Numbered from the stretch's first letter, positions 34,995-47,391 are shown. The stretch is DNA of 64,000 bases from UBA5336 sp964506685 (GCA_964506685.1 CAZDMQ010000006.1:15339-79338); one strand, 5' to 3'. Notes: a model not told the origin generated them from the sequence alone. Program-made: numbers and translations.

Positions 34995-37763
34995 TCAGTT
35001 GCCGGCCGCCTTCAGCCTGTAGATGAGCTCCAGCGCCTCGCGCGGGGTCAGCGTGTCGGGGTCGACCGATTGCAGCAGCCGGTCGGCTTCGCTCTCGGCA
35101 GCTGTCGGCGCGGGCGGCGCCTGCGGCAGCTCCTGCTCGTTCGCCGGCGCAGCAGCAAACAATGGCAGCGCGGCCGCCGCCCCGCCATCGGATTCCAGCT
35201 TGGCCAGAATCTCCGCCGCCCGGTTCACGGCCCGTTTCGGCAGGCCAGCCAGCCGGGCGACCTGAACGCCATAGGACTTGTCAGCCGGGCCGGGCTGGAC
35301 CTCGTGCAGGAAGATCAGATCCCCCTTCCATTCGCGCGCCCTGAGGCTGGCATTGGCGGCGTGTTTCAACCGCGCTGCGAGGTCGGTGAGCTCATGATAA
35401 TGGGTGGCAAACAGGGCCCGGCAGCGATTGACATCATGCAGGTGCTCCACGGCCGCCCAGGCGATGGCAAGGCCGTCAAAGGTCGAGGTGCCGCGACCGA
35501 CCTCATCGAGGATGACGACGCTCGCCTCGGTGGCCTGGCTCAGGATCGTCGCGGTCTCGACCATCTCGACCATGAACGTTGAGCGTCCGCGCGCCAGGTC
35601 ATCGGACGCCCCGACCCGCGAGAAGACCCGGTCGGCGAGCCCGAAGGTGAAGCGGCGGGCCGGCACGAAGCTGCCGGACTGGGCGAGGATCACGGCGAGC
35701 GCAGCCTGGCGAAGAAAGGTCGACTTGCCGGCCATGTTCGGCCCGGTGATCAGGGCCAGCCGCGGGCCCCCGATACCGCTAGCGTCGAGGGCGAGATCGT
35801 TTGCGGTGAACCCCTGCCCCGTCCTGCGCAGGGCCGCCTCCACCACCGGGTGCCGCAATCCCTCGGCCTCTATCACCGGTGTCGCCGAGAGGGCAGGACG
35901 TACCGCACCGGTCTCCTCGGCCCATTCTGCCAGTCCACTGGCGACATCCAGTCCGGCCAGCGCTTCGCCGGACGCGCGCAGCTCTGCCTCGGCCCCCTCG
36001 ACCCGGGAAAGAAAACCCTCGAAGATCGCCATTTCGCGACCTTTCGCTTCCTCCTCTGCCCGGGAAATGCGACCCGCGAGCCCCTGCAGTTCCTCCGTCG
36101 TGAAACGGACATTCTTCGCCAGCGTCTGGCGGTGGATGAAGGTCGCATTCAGCGGCGCGGCCAGCATCGGATCGGCTGCACGCGCGGCCACGTCGATGAA
36201 GTAGCCAAGGACATTATTGTACTTGATCCGGAGACCGGAGATCCCGGTTTGCTCCGCATAATCCCGTTCCAGCCCGGCAATGATCCGCCGCGAATCCCCC
36301 TGCAGCGCGCGGGTCTCGTCGAGGGCGGCATCCCAGCCGGGCGCAATGAAGCCACCATCGCGGGCCAGCAGTGGCGGCTCGTCGACCAGTGCGCGCGAAA
36401 GGTCCGATGCCAGGCCCGCAAGCTCCGCACGCCCCATCAGTGTCAGCTGACCCATGGCATCTGCCAGCGCCTTTGGCGGACGATCCAGCGGCTCGGCCAT
36501 GACCGACACGGCTGCATCCCCCCCCTGCAGCGCGGCAGCCAGCGCGGCAAGGTCCCGCGCCCCCCCCCGGCCGAGCCGAAGGCGCGTCCGCGCCCGCTCC
36601 ATGTCCGGCAGTCCCCTGAGCCGCGCCCGGACATCGGCGCGGGTGGCGGGGCGCGCGAGAAACCAGTCAACGGCATCCAGCCGGTCATCAATCTCTGCAG
36701 CATCGCGCGACGGCTGCGACAGGCGCGCTGCCAGCAATCGCGCCCCCGGCGCGGTCAGCGTTCGATCGATCGTATCGAGCAACGTTCCGGCCCGCTCCCC
36801 GGCCAGTGACCGGTCGATTTCAAGGCTCGCGCGCGTCGCAGGATCAATGGCGAGTGCTGCATCGAGAGCCCGCCGGCGCGGGGGATCGAGCCGCACCTGC
36901 GCGCCAGCCTGGGTCAGTTCGATATAGTCGAGCAGCAGCGCCGATGCGGCCAGTTCCGCCCTGCCCAGCTCGCCAAAGGCATCGAGTGCGGCAACACCCA
37001 GAGCGGACTTGAGCAGCTCTTCGCCGCGGTCCGGCCGGGCACATCGCGACGGCCTTTCGGTCAGGGGCGCTGACAGCGCCTCCGTCAGAGCCGTGATGAC
37101 ATTGCGGCCCACATCCCCTTCGCTGACCAGCCATTCCCGCACAGGCAGTGCCGCCAGCTGCTCGCCCAGCGTGTCCACGCTGCAGGCGATCAGGTCGAAC
37201 CGCCCGGTCGACACGTCGGCCGACGCGATTGCCGCGTCCGCGCCGCCCTTCGTAAACGCCACCGCCGCCAGCGCCTGGCCCTGCCGGGCTGGCAACAGCG
37301 TGTCCTCGGTGAGCGTTCCCGGGGTGACAATGCGCACGATATCGCGCGCAACGACGGCTTTAGCGCCGCGTTTCCTCGCCTCGGCAGGACTTTCCACCTG
37401 CTCGCAGACCGCGACGGTACGGCCGGCCCGGATCAGGCGGGCAAGGTAGGTCTCGGCCGCATGATAGGGCACCCCCGCCATCGGTATCGGTGCCCCTTCG
37501 TGCTCACCGCGCGCCGTCAGGGTGATGTCGAGTATGGCCGATGCGTCCACTGCATCGTCGAAGAAGAGCTCGAAGAAGTCGCCCATTCGGAAGAACAGCA
37601 GGGCGTCCGGATGCCGCGCCTTGATCTCGAGATACTGGGCCATGAACGGGGTGGGCGGCTTGTGGCCGCCCGCGCGCGCGGGACCGTCATCTCGCGGGCT
37701 CCCGCCAGAACCGGCCGTCACCCTGGTCTCGTTCGTTTCCGGTTCTTCGGCGCGCTCGGTCAT
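34995..37763 (-). CDS. mutS: DNA mismatch repair protein MutS
   Basis: A 922-residue mismatch sensor. The mismatch-reading wedge appears as LFFRMGDFFELFFDDA (Phe-x-Glu) in domain I. The ATPase has ITGPNMAGKSTFLRQ (Walker A), SVVILDEVGRGTSTFDG (Walker B/signature) and a terminal helix-turn-helix. An N-terminal extension of about 40 residues (rich in Glu, Gly and Arg) precedes TPFMAQYLEIK and is common in alphaproteobacteria. ATG 37763 is preferred over a TTG two codons earlier. Divergent from maeB, a conserved pairing in the class. Confidence 0.97.
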   Translation of the reverse strand: MTERAEEPETNETRVTAGSGGSPRDDGPARAGGHKPPTPFMAQYLEIKARHPDALLFFRMGDFFELFFDDAVDASAILDITLTARGEHEGAPIPMAGVPYHAAETYLARLIRAGRTVAVCEQVESPAEARKRGAKAVVARDIVRIVTPGTLTEDTLLPARQGQALAAVAFTKGGADAAIASADVSTGRFDLIACSVDTLGEQLAALPVREWLVSEGDVGRNVITALTEALSAPLTERPSRCARPDRGEELLKSALGVAALDAFGELGRAELAASALLLDYIELTQAGAQVRLDPPRRRALDAALAIDPATRASLEIDRSLAGERAGTLLDTIDRTLTAPGARLLAARLSQPSRDAAEIDDRLDAVDWFLARPATRADVRARLRGLPDMERARTRLRLGRGGARDLAALAAALQGGDAAVSVMAEPLDRPPKALADAMGQLTLMGRAELAGLASDLSRALVDEPPLLARDGGFIAPGWDAALDETRALQGDSRRIIAGLERDYAEQTGISGLRIKYNNVLGYFIDVAARAADPMLAAPLNATFIHRQTLAKNVRFTTEELQGLAGRISRAEEEAKGREMAIFEGFLSRVEGAEAELRASGEALAGLDVASGLAEWAEETGAVRPALSATPVIEAEGLRHPVVEAALRRTGQGFTANDLALDASGIGGPRLALITGPNMAGKSTFLRQAALAVILAQSGSFVPARRFTFGLADRVFSRVGASDDLARGRSTFMVEMVETATILSQATEASVVILDEVGRGTSTFDGLAIAWAAVEHLHDVNRCRALFATHYHELTDLAARLKHAANASLRAREWKGDLIFLHEVQPGPADKSYGVQVARLAGLPKRAVNRAAEILAKLESDGGAAAALPLFAAAPANEQELPQAPPAPTAAESEADRLLQSVDPDTLTPREALELIYRLKAAGN

Positions 37764-37952
37764 GGCCAAGGGGTGCCGTCATGCGGGGCAAAGTGCAAGA
37801 TCCGGCCGCCCGGCGAACACCGCGTTCACACCGCATCCACACGAAGGGGCAATCGCGCGGTCGTCGATGGGTTGTGGCCGCCGGGCGAGGTGAATAAGGT
37901 CGCGGCTCTTTTTACGGCCTTCTCAGGTCTTTACCGGCGGGATCCACGAGCC

Positions 37953-40213
<2,261 letters not shown>

Positions 40214-40232
<19 letters not shown>

Positions 40233-41956
40233 ACCGCGGCCTCCGCCTTGGCCGCGCGCTCACGCGCCTGCCGCACCCATTCGACCAGAGAGAGACCGAC
40301 CGCCACGCCACCGAGCCAAAACGTTACCATGAAGACGGTATAGAAGCCCTCGGTCTCGATCATCTCTCCGAGCCAGGGCCGCCCAAGCGTCCCGATCAGC
40401 ATGGTCAGGGATGCCAGCAGGGCGTATTGCACCGCGGCAAACCGGGGATTGACGACCGACGTGAGGTAGGCCGTCAGGGCAACGAGTGCGAGACCGCCGG
40501 CGATATTCTCGGCAAGTATCGTAAGCATGAGCCTCGCCATGCGCCGCCCCTGGTCCTCGGCCAGGACGACATCGTCTGGCTGGATGGCGGCCGCCCATTC
40601 GGCAAAGGCCATCAGCGGCACGCCAAGCCCCGTGATGTCCAGAAATCCATCGAGATGGACTGCGCCAGCGGCAAGGTCCGCGTAAAGCAGATTGGTGACC
40701 GCTGCGACGATCCCGCCGAGCACGAAGACCGGCATCCGCCCGATGGCAGATATGGCGATGGCACCGATCAGGGAGCCGAGGATCGTCGCAATGACACCCA
40801 CGAATTTCGATGCAATCGCCACATCATCAAGCGAATGGCCCAATGCGCCATGGTTTTCGCCGAGATAGAATGGATAGGCGAACGACCCCCAGACCGCATC
40901 GGTGAAGCGGTAAGTCAGGGCGAGCGCTAGGACCAGGACTGCGCCCCATTTCAGTCGCGAGATCAATTCCATCAAAGGATCATAGATTGACCGGAACAGG
41001 GTGCCTGTCAGTCCGCCGCCCATGGAAATCCGCGCCGTTTCTTGGGCCACGGCCCCATGGCGCCAGATCAGGCCTGCCGCCATGACCGCGGGCACGATGA
41101 CGGTCAGGAATACGATCCATGGCCCCTGGTTTCGCACGAAAGTCCGTCCGGATGCGCCGGTTTCAAGGACAAGCGCCTGAATAACGAACTGGCCAATGAG
41201 CCCCAGGGCCAGCAGCCAGCTCACGCCGACAATGGCAATGGCCGGTTTCAGCAGCGGTTGCGGCAGGCTTTCGAAAAAGCTCATGCGCAGGCCTTCGCGG
41301 GCAAGGTTCTTCTTCGGGTCCGGCGCCAGGAGGCTGCCAATGACCGTCAGCACCATGAACCCGCCCAGCATCAGATAGACAACGACCCAGCCGGCGCGTG
41401 CGGCGAGCATCAGGGCGAGAAAGCCGGATACGAAGCCGCCGAACTTGTATCCGAACTGGTAGAGGGCAGACATCAGGTCCTTGTCTTCCTCGGACCGCGC
41501 GACTTCGATGCGCCAGGCGTCCAGGATAAGATCATGGGTCGGCGACAGGAGGGTCACCATCAGGGCCACGCCGGCCACAAGCGCAAGATTTTCGGCCGGG
41601 TCCGTGAATGCCAGGAGGCACAGCAACCCGCCGATCAATACCTGGAGGGTCACGAGCCAGGATCTGCGCCCGCCCAATCTTGCCAGCCATGGCAGGGACC
41701 TGGATGTCTGGAATACTGGCGCCCAGAGATACTTGAAGGCATACCCCATCGTGACAAGGGAGAGCGCACCGATCTCCCCGGTATCCACGCCTTCTTCGGT
41801 GAGCCATGCCGTCAGGACGCCAAGCACAGCGCCCAGAGGCAGGCTGGCGGCGAAGGCCAGGATCAGCATCGCCCCCATGCGGCGATCGCGAAGCGAATGC
41901 AGCACCTTCAACCAGCGCGGGGGAGGCGCCGGATCGACCTTGCCTGTGGCGGTCAT
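40214..41956 (-). CDS. ampG: AmpG-like muropeptide MFS transporter
   Basis: A 580-residue polytopic protein of the AmpG branch of the major facilitator superfamily, which imports anhydromuropeptides released by peptidoglycan turnover. Typical parts are FAASLPLGAVLGVLTAWLTEEGV, GYAFKYLWAPVFQ and the SPTHDLILDAWRIEVARSEEDKDLMSA loop. About 12-14 hydrophobic segments are present. ATG 41956 overlaps the histidine kinase stop by four bases. Its end overlaps maeB by 19 bases. In cells with AmpC, AmpG feeds beta-lactamase induction, but no such genes are here. Confidence 0.88.
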
Positions 41957-43425
41957 GCGGCGCCCGCGCACGGATTTCGCCCGATCCAGCGGAATGCCAA
42001 TTGCCGCAGGGATTGCGCATCGATCGGTTTGGCGGCGACCAGGTTGGCACCCGCCTCACAGGCGTCGTGTTCCACGTTCGGGTTGACTTCGGCCGAGATC
42101 GCGATCACCGGCCCATCATAACCGCCCGCGCGCAGGCGTCGCGTCGCCTCGAACCCGTCCATCACGGGCATGCGCAAATCCATGAGCACCAGATCGGGAA
42201 TCATGAGGTCGACAGCCTCCACTGCTTCCGCCCCCGTCGACGCGACCGTGACAGTGAAACCTGCCGATTCCAGGGCACGCCGTGCGATCATGGCATTCAC
42301 GGGATTGTCATCGGCAATCAGCACCCGACCCGATCCGGTGACCGGAAGCGGCTCATCTGACCCGGCACGTCCCGCGTGTGCAAGATAAACCCGTTCGACC
42401 GTCGACGTGCTGCGCAACGGCCGCACCAGCCAGCCCAGGCAGCCCATGGTTCGGAACTGTCCGATCGCCCCCCGATCTTCGGGACGGAGCACGACGAGGG
42501 AGGGCGCATTGCGTGCGTGGCGAGCAACGAGATTCGGCGGGATCTCGGCTCCGATGAGTTGGACATGCAGACCTGCGCCACAATCGGATTCAGGATCGAT
42601 CATGACCGGCGTGCAGTCTGCAGCAGCGAGAGAGGCTGCAGCCCCGAGCGCCGTGGCGACGGGCAGGCCGACGAGGCCGACGGTCAGCCCAAGCATCGGC
42701 AGGTCATGGCCAGGTGGCAGGCCCGCCTCGGTCATTGGCAGGTCGACCTGGAAACAGGTACCAAGGCCCGGCGCCCCGGATACGTCGATACGCCCGCCCA
42801 TCAAATGGGTCAGCCGCTTGACGATCGACAGGCCCAGTCCGACCCCACCATCCTTATGCGCATCCGCCGCCCGGTTCTGCCGGAAAGCCTCGAAAAGGCG
42901 CTGCCGGTCTGCCTCTGCTATACCCGGACCGGTATCGTGAACCCTGTAACGAATGCCGGTGCCAAGCCGTTCCACGTCGAGCAGAACAGCGCCCCGTTCG
43001 GTAAATTTCAAGGCATTGCCAACCAGGTTGAAGAGGATCTGCCGGATCCGGCCAGCATCGCCGAGCATGGTTGGCATGGGCAGGGTGAGTGCGCGCGCAG
43101 CAATATCCAAATTGCCCGCATGCGCACGTGGGGCGAGCAGTTCAGTCACCTCTCGGGCAAGGCCCACGGGACAGAAGGGCGCCGCTTCCACGGCGATTTC
43201 ACCCGAATCGAGACGCGCATGATCGAGGACATTGTTCAGCATGTCGAGCAGGCGCGCCCCGGAGGAAAGGATCGTGTTCACATAGTCGCGCTGTGACGGT
43301 GTCAGATCGGTCTCAAGCAGCAGCGATGCCGTGCCGAGTATCCCGTTCAATGGCGTCCGGATCTCGTGACTGGCAGTTGCCAGAAAGGTTTCTTCGGGTC
43401 GGGGATCACTGGAAAGTTCGTTCAT
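41953..43425 (-). CDS. Soluble hybrid histidine kinase with degenerate and true receiver domains
   Basis: A 490-residue protein that begins directly with the HisKA helix: the phosphorylated His20 is in ATASHEIRTPLNGIL. The HATPase domain follows (LVGNALKFTERG, HDTGPGIAEAD, GGVGLGLSIVKRL). Residues about 240-360 look like a receiver domain that has lost its acidic pocket, and 368-490 are an intact receiver (LIADDNPVN, Asp416 in LMDLRMPVMDG, Lys near 466). No sensor or membrane segment is present, so input must come from a partner protein. ATG 43425 has a strong AGGAGG site; a longer start at 43479 is possible. Partner regulator unknown. Confidence 0.85.
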   Translation of the reverse strand: MNELSSDPRPEETFLATASHEIRTPLNGILGTASLLLETDLTPSQRDYVNTILSSGARLLDMLNNVLDHARLDSGEIAVEAAPFCPVGLAREVTELLAPRAHAGNLDIAARALTLPMPTMLGDAGRIRQILFNLVGNALKFTERGAVLLDVERLGTGIRYRVHDTGPGIAEADRQRLFEAFRQNRAADAHKDGGVGLGLSIVKRLTHLMGGRIDVSGAPGLGTCFQVDLPMTEAGLPPGHDLPMLGLTVGLVGLPVATALGAAASLAAADCTPVMIDPESDCGAGLHVQLIGAEIPPNLVARHARNAPSLVVLRPEDRGAIGQFRTMGCLGWLVRPLRSTSTVERVYLAHAGRAGSDEPLPVTGSGRVLIADDNPVNAMIARRALESAGFTVTVASTGAEAVEAVDLMIPDLVLMDLRMPVMDGFEATRRLRAGGYDGPVIAISAEVNPNVEHDACEAGANLVAAKPIDAQSLRQLAFRWIGRNPCAGAA

Positions 43426-43475
43426 GCGCCCCTCCTGACACGCACCTCTTAATTCCCTGTTGTAAAGCAGCACAT

Positions 43476-45041
43476 TCATTGCGCGAGCCCTGAACGCATG
43501 CCCTCGCGCAGCCCCTGGCGCCCGCCCTCGGAGCCGGGCAATCGCCGCCGGTAGGACAGCGCCTCAGCAATGTGCAGGCGGCGCACACCTTCCGATCCCT
43601 CGAGGTCGGCAATCGTACGGGCGACTTTCAACACACGGTGATAGCCTCTCGCTGTGAGGGCGAAGCTCTGTATGGCATCGGAAAGCAGCGCGGCGCCACG
43701 TTCATCCGGCGCTGCGAACCGCTCGAGCTCGCCAACGCCCGCATCGGCGTTCAGGGGCCGGCGACCTGCCTCGCCTGCACTCGCAAGCCGCTGCGCCTGG
43801 ACACCCCGGGCTGCTGCAACTCGGGCGGCCACGTCTCGCGAGCCTTCCGGCGCCGGCGGCAGGGCGAGATCGGTCGCCGTGACCGGCGGCGTGTCGTAGA
43901 AAAGGTCGATCCGGTCCATGAACGGCCCGGACAGCCGCGCCTGGTAGTCAAGCGCACACTGGGGCGCCCGCCGGCAGGCATGGTCCCCGGGACCACCACC
44001 GCATTTGCAGGGGTTCATCGCGCCGACCAGCTGGAAGCGTGCAGGGTACTTCACGTGCCGGTTGGCCCGCGCGACGACAGCCTCGCCGCTCTCGATGGGC
44101 TGGCGCAGACTATCCAGGACCTGGCCCGGAAACTCCGGCAATTCGTCAAGGAACAATACGCCATGATGGGCCAGCGAGACTTCACCCGGCTTGGCTTTCG
44201 CCCCTCCCCCGACCAAAGCCGCCATCGACGCACTGTGGTGGGGCGCACGGAACGGACGCTGGCGGGACAGCCGTCCCCGCTCCAGCAGTCCGGCAACGGA
44301 CTGGATCTGGCTGACCTCGAGGAGTTCCTGCGCCGAAAGGGGCGGAAGCAGCCCCGGAAGGCGCTGGGCGAGCATGGACTTTCCCGATCCCGGCGGCCCG
44401 CAGAATACGAGATTGTGTCCGCCGGCAGCCGCAATCTCGAGCACCCGTTTGGCGCCCTCCTGGCCCTTTACATCGCGCAGGTCCGGCCCGGGCGGGCCGG
44501 TCTCGACGCCGGCCATTTTCGGCGGCGCCAGGATGCTCCGCCCGGTGAAATGATTGACCAGCGCGAGAAGTGAGGGCGCGGCGACGGCCCCCTCACCCGC
44601 CCAGGCCGCTTCCGGGCCGCAGACCGAAGGACAGACCAGCGCAAGCCCCAGCGCCTGGGCCGACATGGCGGCCGGGAGGACGCCGATCGTCTCGGCCAGT
44701 GCCCCGTCGAGGGCAAGTTCCCCCATGGCGGCATGCCCGTCCAGCGCATCGGCCGGCAGCACGCCGATCGCCACCAGCAGCGCAAGCGCGATCGCGACAT
44801 CATAATGGCTGCCCTCCTTTGGAAGGTCCGCCGGTGCGAGATTGATCACGATCCGTTTCGGCGGCAGAGCCAGACCCATGGCCGACAGCGCACATTGCAC
44901 CCTGTCCCGGCTCTCGGCGACGGCCTTGTTCGGCAGGCCGACAATGTACATGCCGGTTTGCCCGCCCATGATGTGGACCTGAACATCGACCGGCTTCGCC
45001 TCGATCCCCTCGAATGCAAATGTCGTGATGCGGTTGACCAT
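43476..45041 (-). CDS. comM: ComM/YifB-family Mg-chelatase-like AAA+ ATPase
   Basis: A 521-residue hexameric helicase-like ATPase. The N-terminal Lon-protease-like domain (TFAFEGIEAKPVDVQVHI) is followed by the AAA+ core with Walker A FCGPPGSGKSML, the RPFRAPHHSAS loop typical of the family, LFLDELPEF, and a zinc-like Cys cluster (CKCGGGPGDHACRRAPQC). ComM promotes branch migration during integration of DNA in natural transformation. The ATG at 45041 follows a probable LexA box 52-66 bases upstream, suggesting SOS induction. Confidence 0.93.
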   Translation of the reverse strand: MVNRITTFAFEGIEAKPVDVQVHIMGGQTGMYIVGLPNKAVAESRDRVQCALSAMGLALPPKRIVINLAPADLPKEGSHYDVAIALALLVAIGVLPADALDGHAAMGELALDGALAETIGVLPAAMSAQALGLALVCPSVCGPEAAWAGEGAVAAPSLLALVNHFTGRSILAPPKMAGVETGPPGPDLRDVKGQEGAKRVLEIAAAGGHNLVFCGPPGSGKSMLAQRLPGLLPPLSAQELLEVSQIQSVAGLLERGRLSRQRPFRAPHHSASMAALVGGGAKAKPGEVSLAHHGVLFLDELPEFPGQVLDSLRQPIESGEAVVARANRHVKYPARFQLVGAMNPCKCGGGPGDHACRRAPQCALDYQARLSGPFMDRIDLFYDTPPVTATDLALPPAPEGSRDVAARVAAARGVQAQRLASAGEAGRRPLNADAGVGELERFAAPDERGAALLSDAIQSFALTARGYHRVLKVARTIADLEGSEGVRRLHIAEALSYRRRLPGSEGGRQGLREGMRSGLAQ

Positions 45042-45092
45042 GCCGCCCCCCTGCCCTTGGCTCCATGAACAAAAGGGTTAACACAAGCCAAG

Positions 45093-45107
45093 GAACAGGT
45101 AAAGAAC
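45093..45107 (-). promoter_or_regulatory. LexA (SOS) box upstream of comM
   Basis: Read on the comM strand this is GTTC-TTTACCT-GTTC, an exact fit to the alphaproteobacterial LexA consensus GTTC-N7-GTTC. It lies 52-66 bases before the comM start. By my recollection comM belongs to the LexA regulon in several alphaproteobacteria, which supports the assignment. One or two chance matches are expected in 64 kb, so location is the main argument. Confidence 0.7.
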
Positions 45108-45134
45108 AAACCATAAAGATTCGCGCAGCTGCGC

Positions 45135-46103
45135 TCAGCCAGCCCGTTCCCCGCGTTTCCTGTCGACCGCATCCCAGAACAGCGCCGCCGCATCGATGCC
45201 GGTAAACCGCCGCAGCACCTGCACGCCGGTTGGCGACGTGACATTGACTTCGGTCAGCCGGTCTCCGATCACATCGATGCCGACGAGCACTTGTCCAAGC
45301 CGCTTGAGATCGGGCCCGATCCGCCGGCAAATGGCAAGGTCGCTTTCAGACAGCTCGATCGGCACGGCTTCGCCGCCGACGCGCATGTTCGAGCGGGTAT
45401 CGTCGCCCTGCGGGATGCGGTTGAACCCACCGACGGGCTCACCATCGATCAGGATGATCCGCTTGTCGCCCTGCGCAATCGCCGGCAGGAACGCCTGGAT
45501 CACAACCGGCTCGGGCGAGCTGGCGAGCAGCATCTCGAGCAGCGATGAGAGGTTGGGATCACCGGGCCGGATGCGGAAAACGCCCTTGCCGCCAAAGCTG
45601 TAGAGCGGCTTGAGAATGATGTCCTTGTGAATGGCACGGAAGGCATCGACGGCGGCAGGATCACGCGTGATCAGGGTCGGCGGTGTGATATCGGGATAGA
45701 GCAGCGGAAACAGCTTTTCCGGGTTCGATCGCACACTCGCGGGATTGTTCAGGACGAGGGTCTGGCCGGCAACCAGTTCCAGCAGGTGGCAGGTCGTGAT
45801 GTAAGCCATATCGAAGGGCGGATCCTGACGCACCAGCACGACGTCAACATCGTGCCCGAGATCGAGCAGATGCTCCTCGCCGAACAGGCCGGGTGTTCCC
45901 GCAACCCGTTGCACGGTGACGGGCCGGGCCCTGGCGCGGACGCGGCCTGTGTCGCAGGTCAGGGCCTCGGGGCCATAGACCCAAAGCGCATGCCCCCGCG
46001 CCTGGGCGGCCTCGGCCAGTGCGAATGTCGTGTCGGCCTCGATGTTGACCCGTTCGAGCGGATCCATCTGGATGGCAATGCGCAGGGGCTCGGCTTCAGC
46101 CAT
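45135..46103 (-). CDS. gshB: Glutathione synthetase
   Basis: A 322-residue ATP-grasp enzyme joining gamma-glutamylcysteine and glycine to glutathione. It starts with RIAIQMDPLERVNIEADTTFALAEAAQARGH, a hallmark of bacterial GshB, and includes VLVRQDPPFDMAYITTCHLLE, ILKPLYSFGGKGVFRI and the C-terminal ADTTE-like EVNVTSPTGVQVL metal/ADP site. Length matches the family. It lies downstream of dolP and upstream of comM on the minus strand; gaps of about 90-115 bases on each side leave operon membership uncertain. Confidence 0.95.
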   Translation of the reverse strand: MAEAEPLRIAIQMDPLERVNIEADTTFALAEAAQARGHALWVYGPEALTCDTGRVRARARPVTVQRVAGTPGLFGEEHLLDLGHDVDVVLVRQDPPFDMAYITTCHLLELVAGQTLVLNNPASVRSNPEKLFPLLYPDITPPTLITRDPAAVDAFRAIHKDIILKPLYSFGGKGVFRIRPGDPNLSSLLEMLLASSPEPVVIQAFLPAIAQGDKRIILIDGEPVGGFNRIPQGDDTRSNMRVGGEAVPIELSESDLAICRRIGPDLKRLGQVLVGIDVIGDRLTEVNVTSPTGVQVLRRFTGIDAAALFWDAVDRKRGERAG

Positions 46104-46218
46104 TTGGGAGGTTCCTTCTGCAGTAACGACAGATGGGGGACGGATGGGCAGCGCCCCGACACGCGCTCATGGACAGGCCGCATCGCCCCTTGTGCACAGG
46201 ACGAATTCGATCTGTCAT

Positions 46219-46899
46219 CTAGTTTTCCGGCCCCCCGAGCAACTCCCGGTCACGGGACGCGCCTTGCGAGACCGGCGCAGCCTCAGGTCTGGGCCGGGGC
46301 TCGCGCACCCGCATGAAGGATACGACCTGCTTGACTCCGCTCACATAGGACGCCTTTTCCGCCGCCTCTTCCAGTTCGCCCTGACTGCGGACGAGCCCCA
46401 TCAGGTACACGACGCCACCGTAGGTTTCGATATTGATGTTCACGGCGCGCACATCGGAGGCCGTGACCAGGGCACTACGGACCCTTGCGGTGATCCACTC
46501 ATCGGAAAGGTTGGCAACAAAACCGCCGGCCGGCTCGATCCGGATCTCGTTGGCAACGCTCTGCGTGCCCTCGACGCTCCAGGCGACATCCTCGGCACGG
46601 ACTCGCTCTTCCGGGGTGTTGACACGGCCGGTCAGCAGGACCTGCCCGCCCTCGACTTCGACATCGACCTCACCATAGCCGCGGGTGGAGAGCAATCTGG
46701 ACTTGATCGCGGTCGACGTGCTGGCGTCGTCAATTGCATCGCCAACGGACCGTTCCTGAACCGATGCGATGCCGACAGCCCCTGCCGTGCCGACAACGGC
46801 GGCGGCACAGCCAGACAGCGCCATTCCCGCTAGGACGAGACCGGCAGCACCCAACCAGGAAGGCCTCCGCTCTTGCGATAAATGTCTGTCCTCGATCAT
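46219..46899 (-). CDS. dolP: Dual BON-domain lipoprotein (DolP/YraP-like)
   Basis: A 226-residue outer-membrane lipoprotein: signal ending in lipobox LSGC (Cys31), then two BON domains at about residues 50-115 (DDASTSTAIKSRLLSTRGYGEVDVEVEGGQVLLTG) and 120-195 (DEWITARVRSALVTASDVRAVNINIETYGGVVYLMG). In E. coli DolP binds anionic phospholipids at the division site and supports outer-membrane integrity; it adjoins yraN and lpoA, as here. ATG 46899 is chosen for its upstream GGGAG and correct lipobox distance. The C-terminus has an unusual Pro/Arg-rich tail. Confidence 0.82.
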   Translation of the reverse strand: MIEDRHLSQERRPSWLGAAGLVLAGMALSGCAAAVVGTAGAVGIASVQERSVGDAIDDASTSTAIKSRLLSTRGYGEVDVEVEGGQVLLTGRVNTPEERVRAEDVAWSVEGTQSVANEIRIEPAGGFVANLSDEWITARVRSALVTASDVRAVNINIETYGGVVYLMGLVRSQGELEEAAEKASYVSGVKQVVSFMRVREPRPRPEAAPVSQGASRDRELLGGPEN

Positions 46900-47022
46900 C
46901 CTGTCACTCTCCCTGATTGGCCTTGCCTGTATTGATCCGGCCACGGTGAAGCCGGTCGCCGGGCGAACCCTGTCCAGACATCCTCATCGCGCTGATGTCA
47001 TTTTGCTCTGATAATCGCAGGT

Positions 47023-47391
47023 TTAGGCAGAATCGGGGCGCCAAGCATCGCGAATATGCACCGGCCACTGCCAGGGACAAACAGCGATGATGTCATAACG
47101 CCGGCCGAAAGTCCCCCGTGGGTCGGCGTGCGACGCCCAGACATGCGCAGCGGCCTCGATCCGGCGCCGGGCACGGGGTGTCACCGCATCAATGGCATCG
47201 CGGACGCTCGGCCGCACCTTGACCTCAACAAAGACGAACACGTCGCCGCGCCGGGCCACGATGTCGACCTCGCCGATACGCGTCCGCAACCGGCGAACGA
47301 GGACGCGATACCCCTTGAACTGGAGTGCCAGCGCCGCAAGCGCCTCGCCCTGCCGGCCGCGCCGCTCGGCCGCCCGGCGCCGGTCAGCCAC
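47023..47391 (-). CDS. yraN: YraN-family predicted nuclease
   Basis: A 122-residue UPF0102 protein with a restriction-endonuclease-like fold. The family core is present: GRQGEALAALALQFKGYRVLVRRLRTRIGEVDIVARRGDVFVFVEVKVRPS, with the Glu-Asp-Glu-Lys nuclease-type residues. The precise DNA/RNA substrate is unknown in the family. GTG 47391 has a GGGGGAGGGG ribosome site and overlaps the rsmI stop by 8 bases. A longer frame to 47436 inside rsmI is less likely. Confidence 0.88.
   Translation of the reverse strand: MADRRRAAERRGRQGEALAALALQFKGYRVLVRRLRTRIGEVDIVARRGDVFVFVEVKVRPSVRDAIDAVTPRARRRIEAAAHVWASHADPRGTFGRRYDIIAVCPWQWPVHIRDAWRPDSA

Noticed and set aside
37731..37745. A second GTTC-N7-GTTC match near the start of mutS
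   Set aside because: It lies inside the mutS coding region over the unconserved N-terminal extension and 208 bases from maeB; one or two random matches are expected in this length of DNA.
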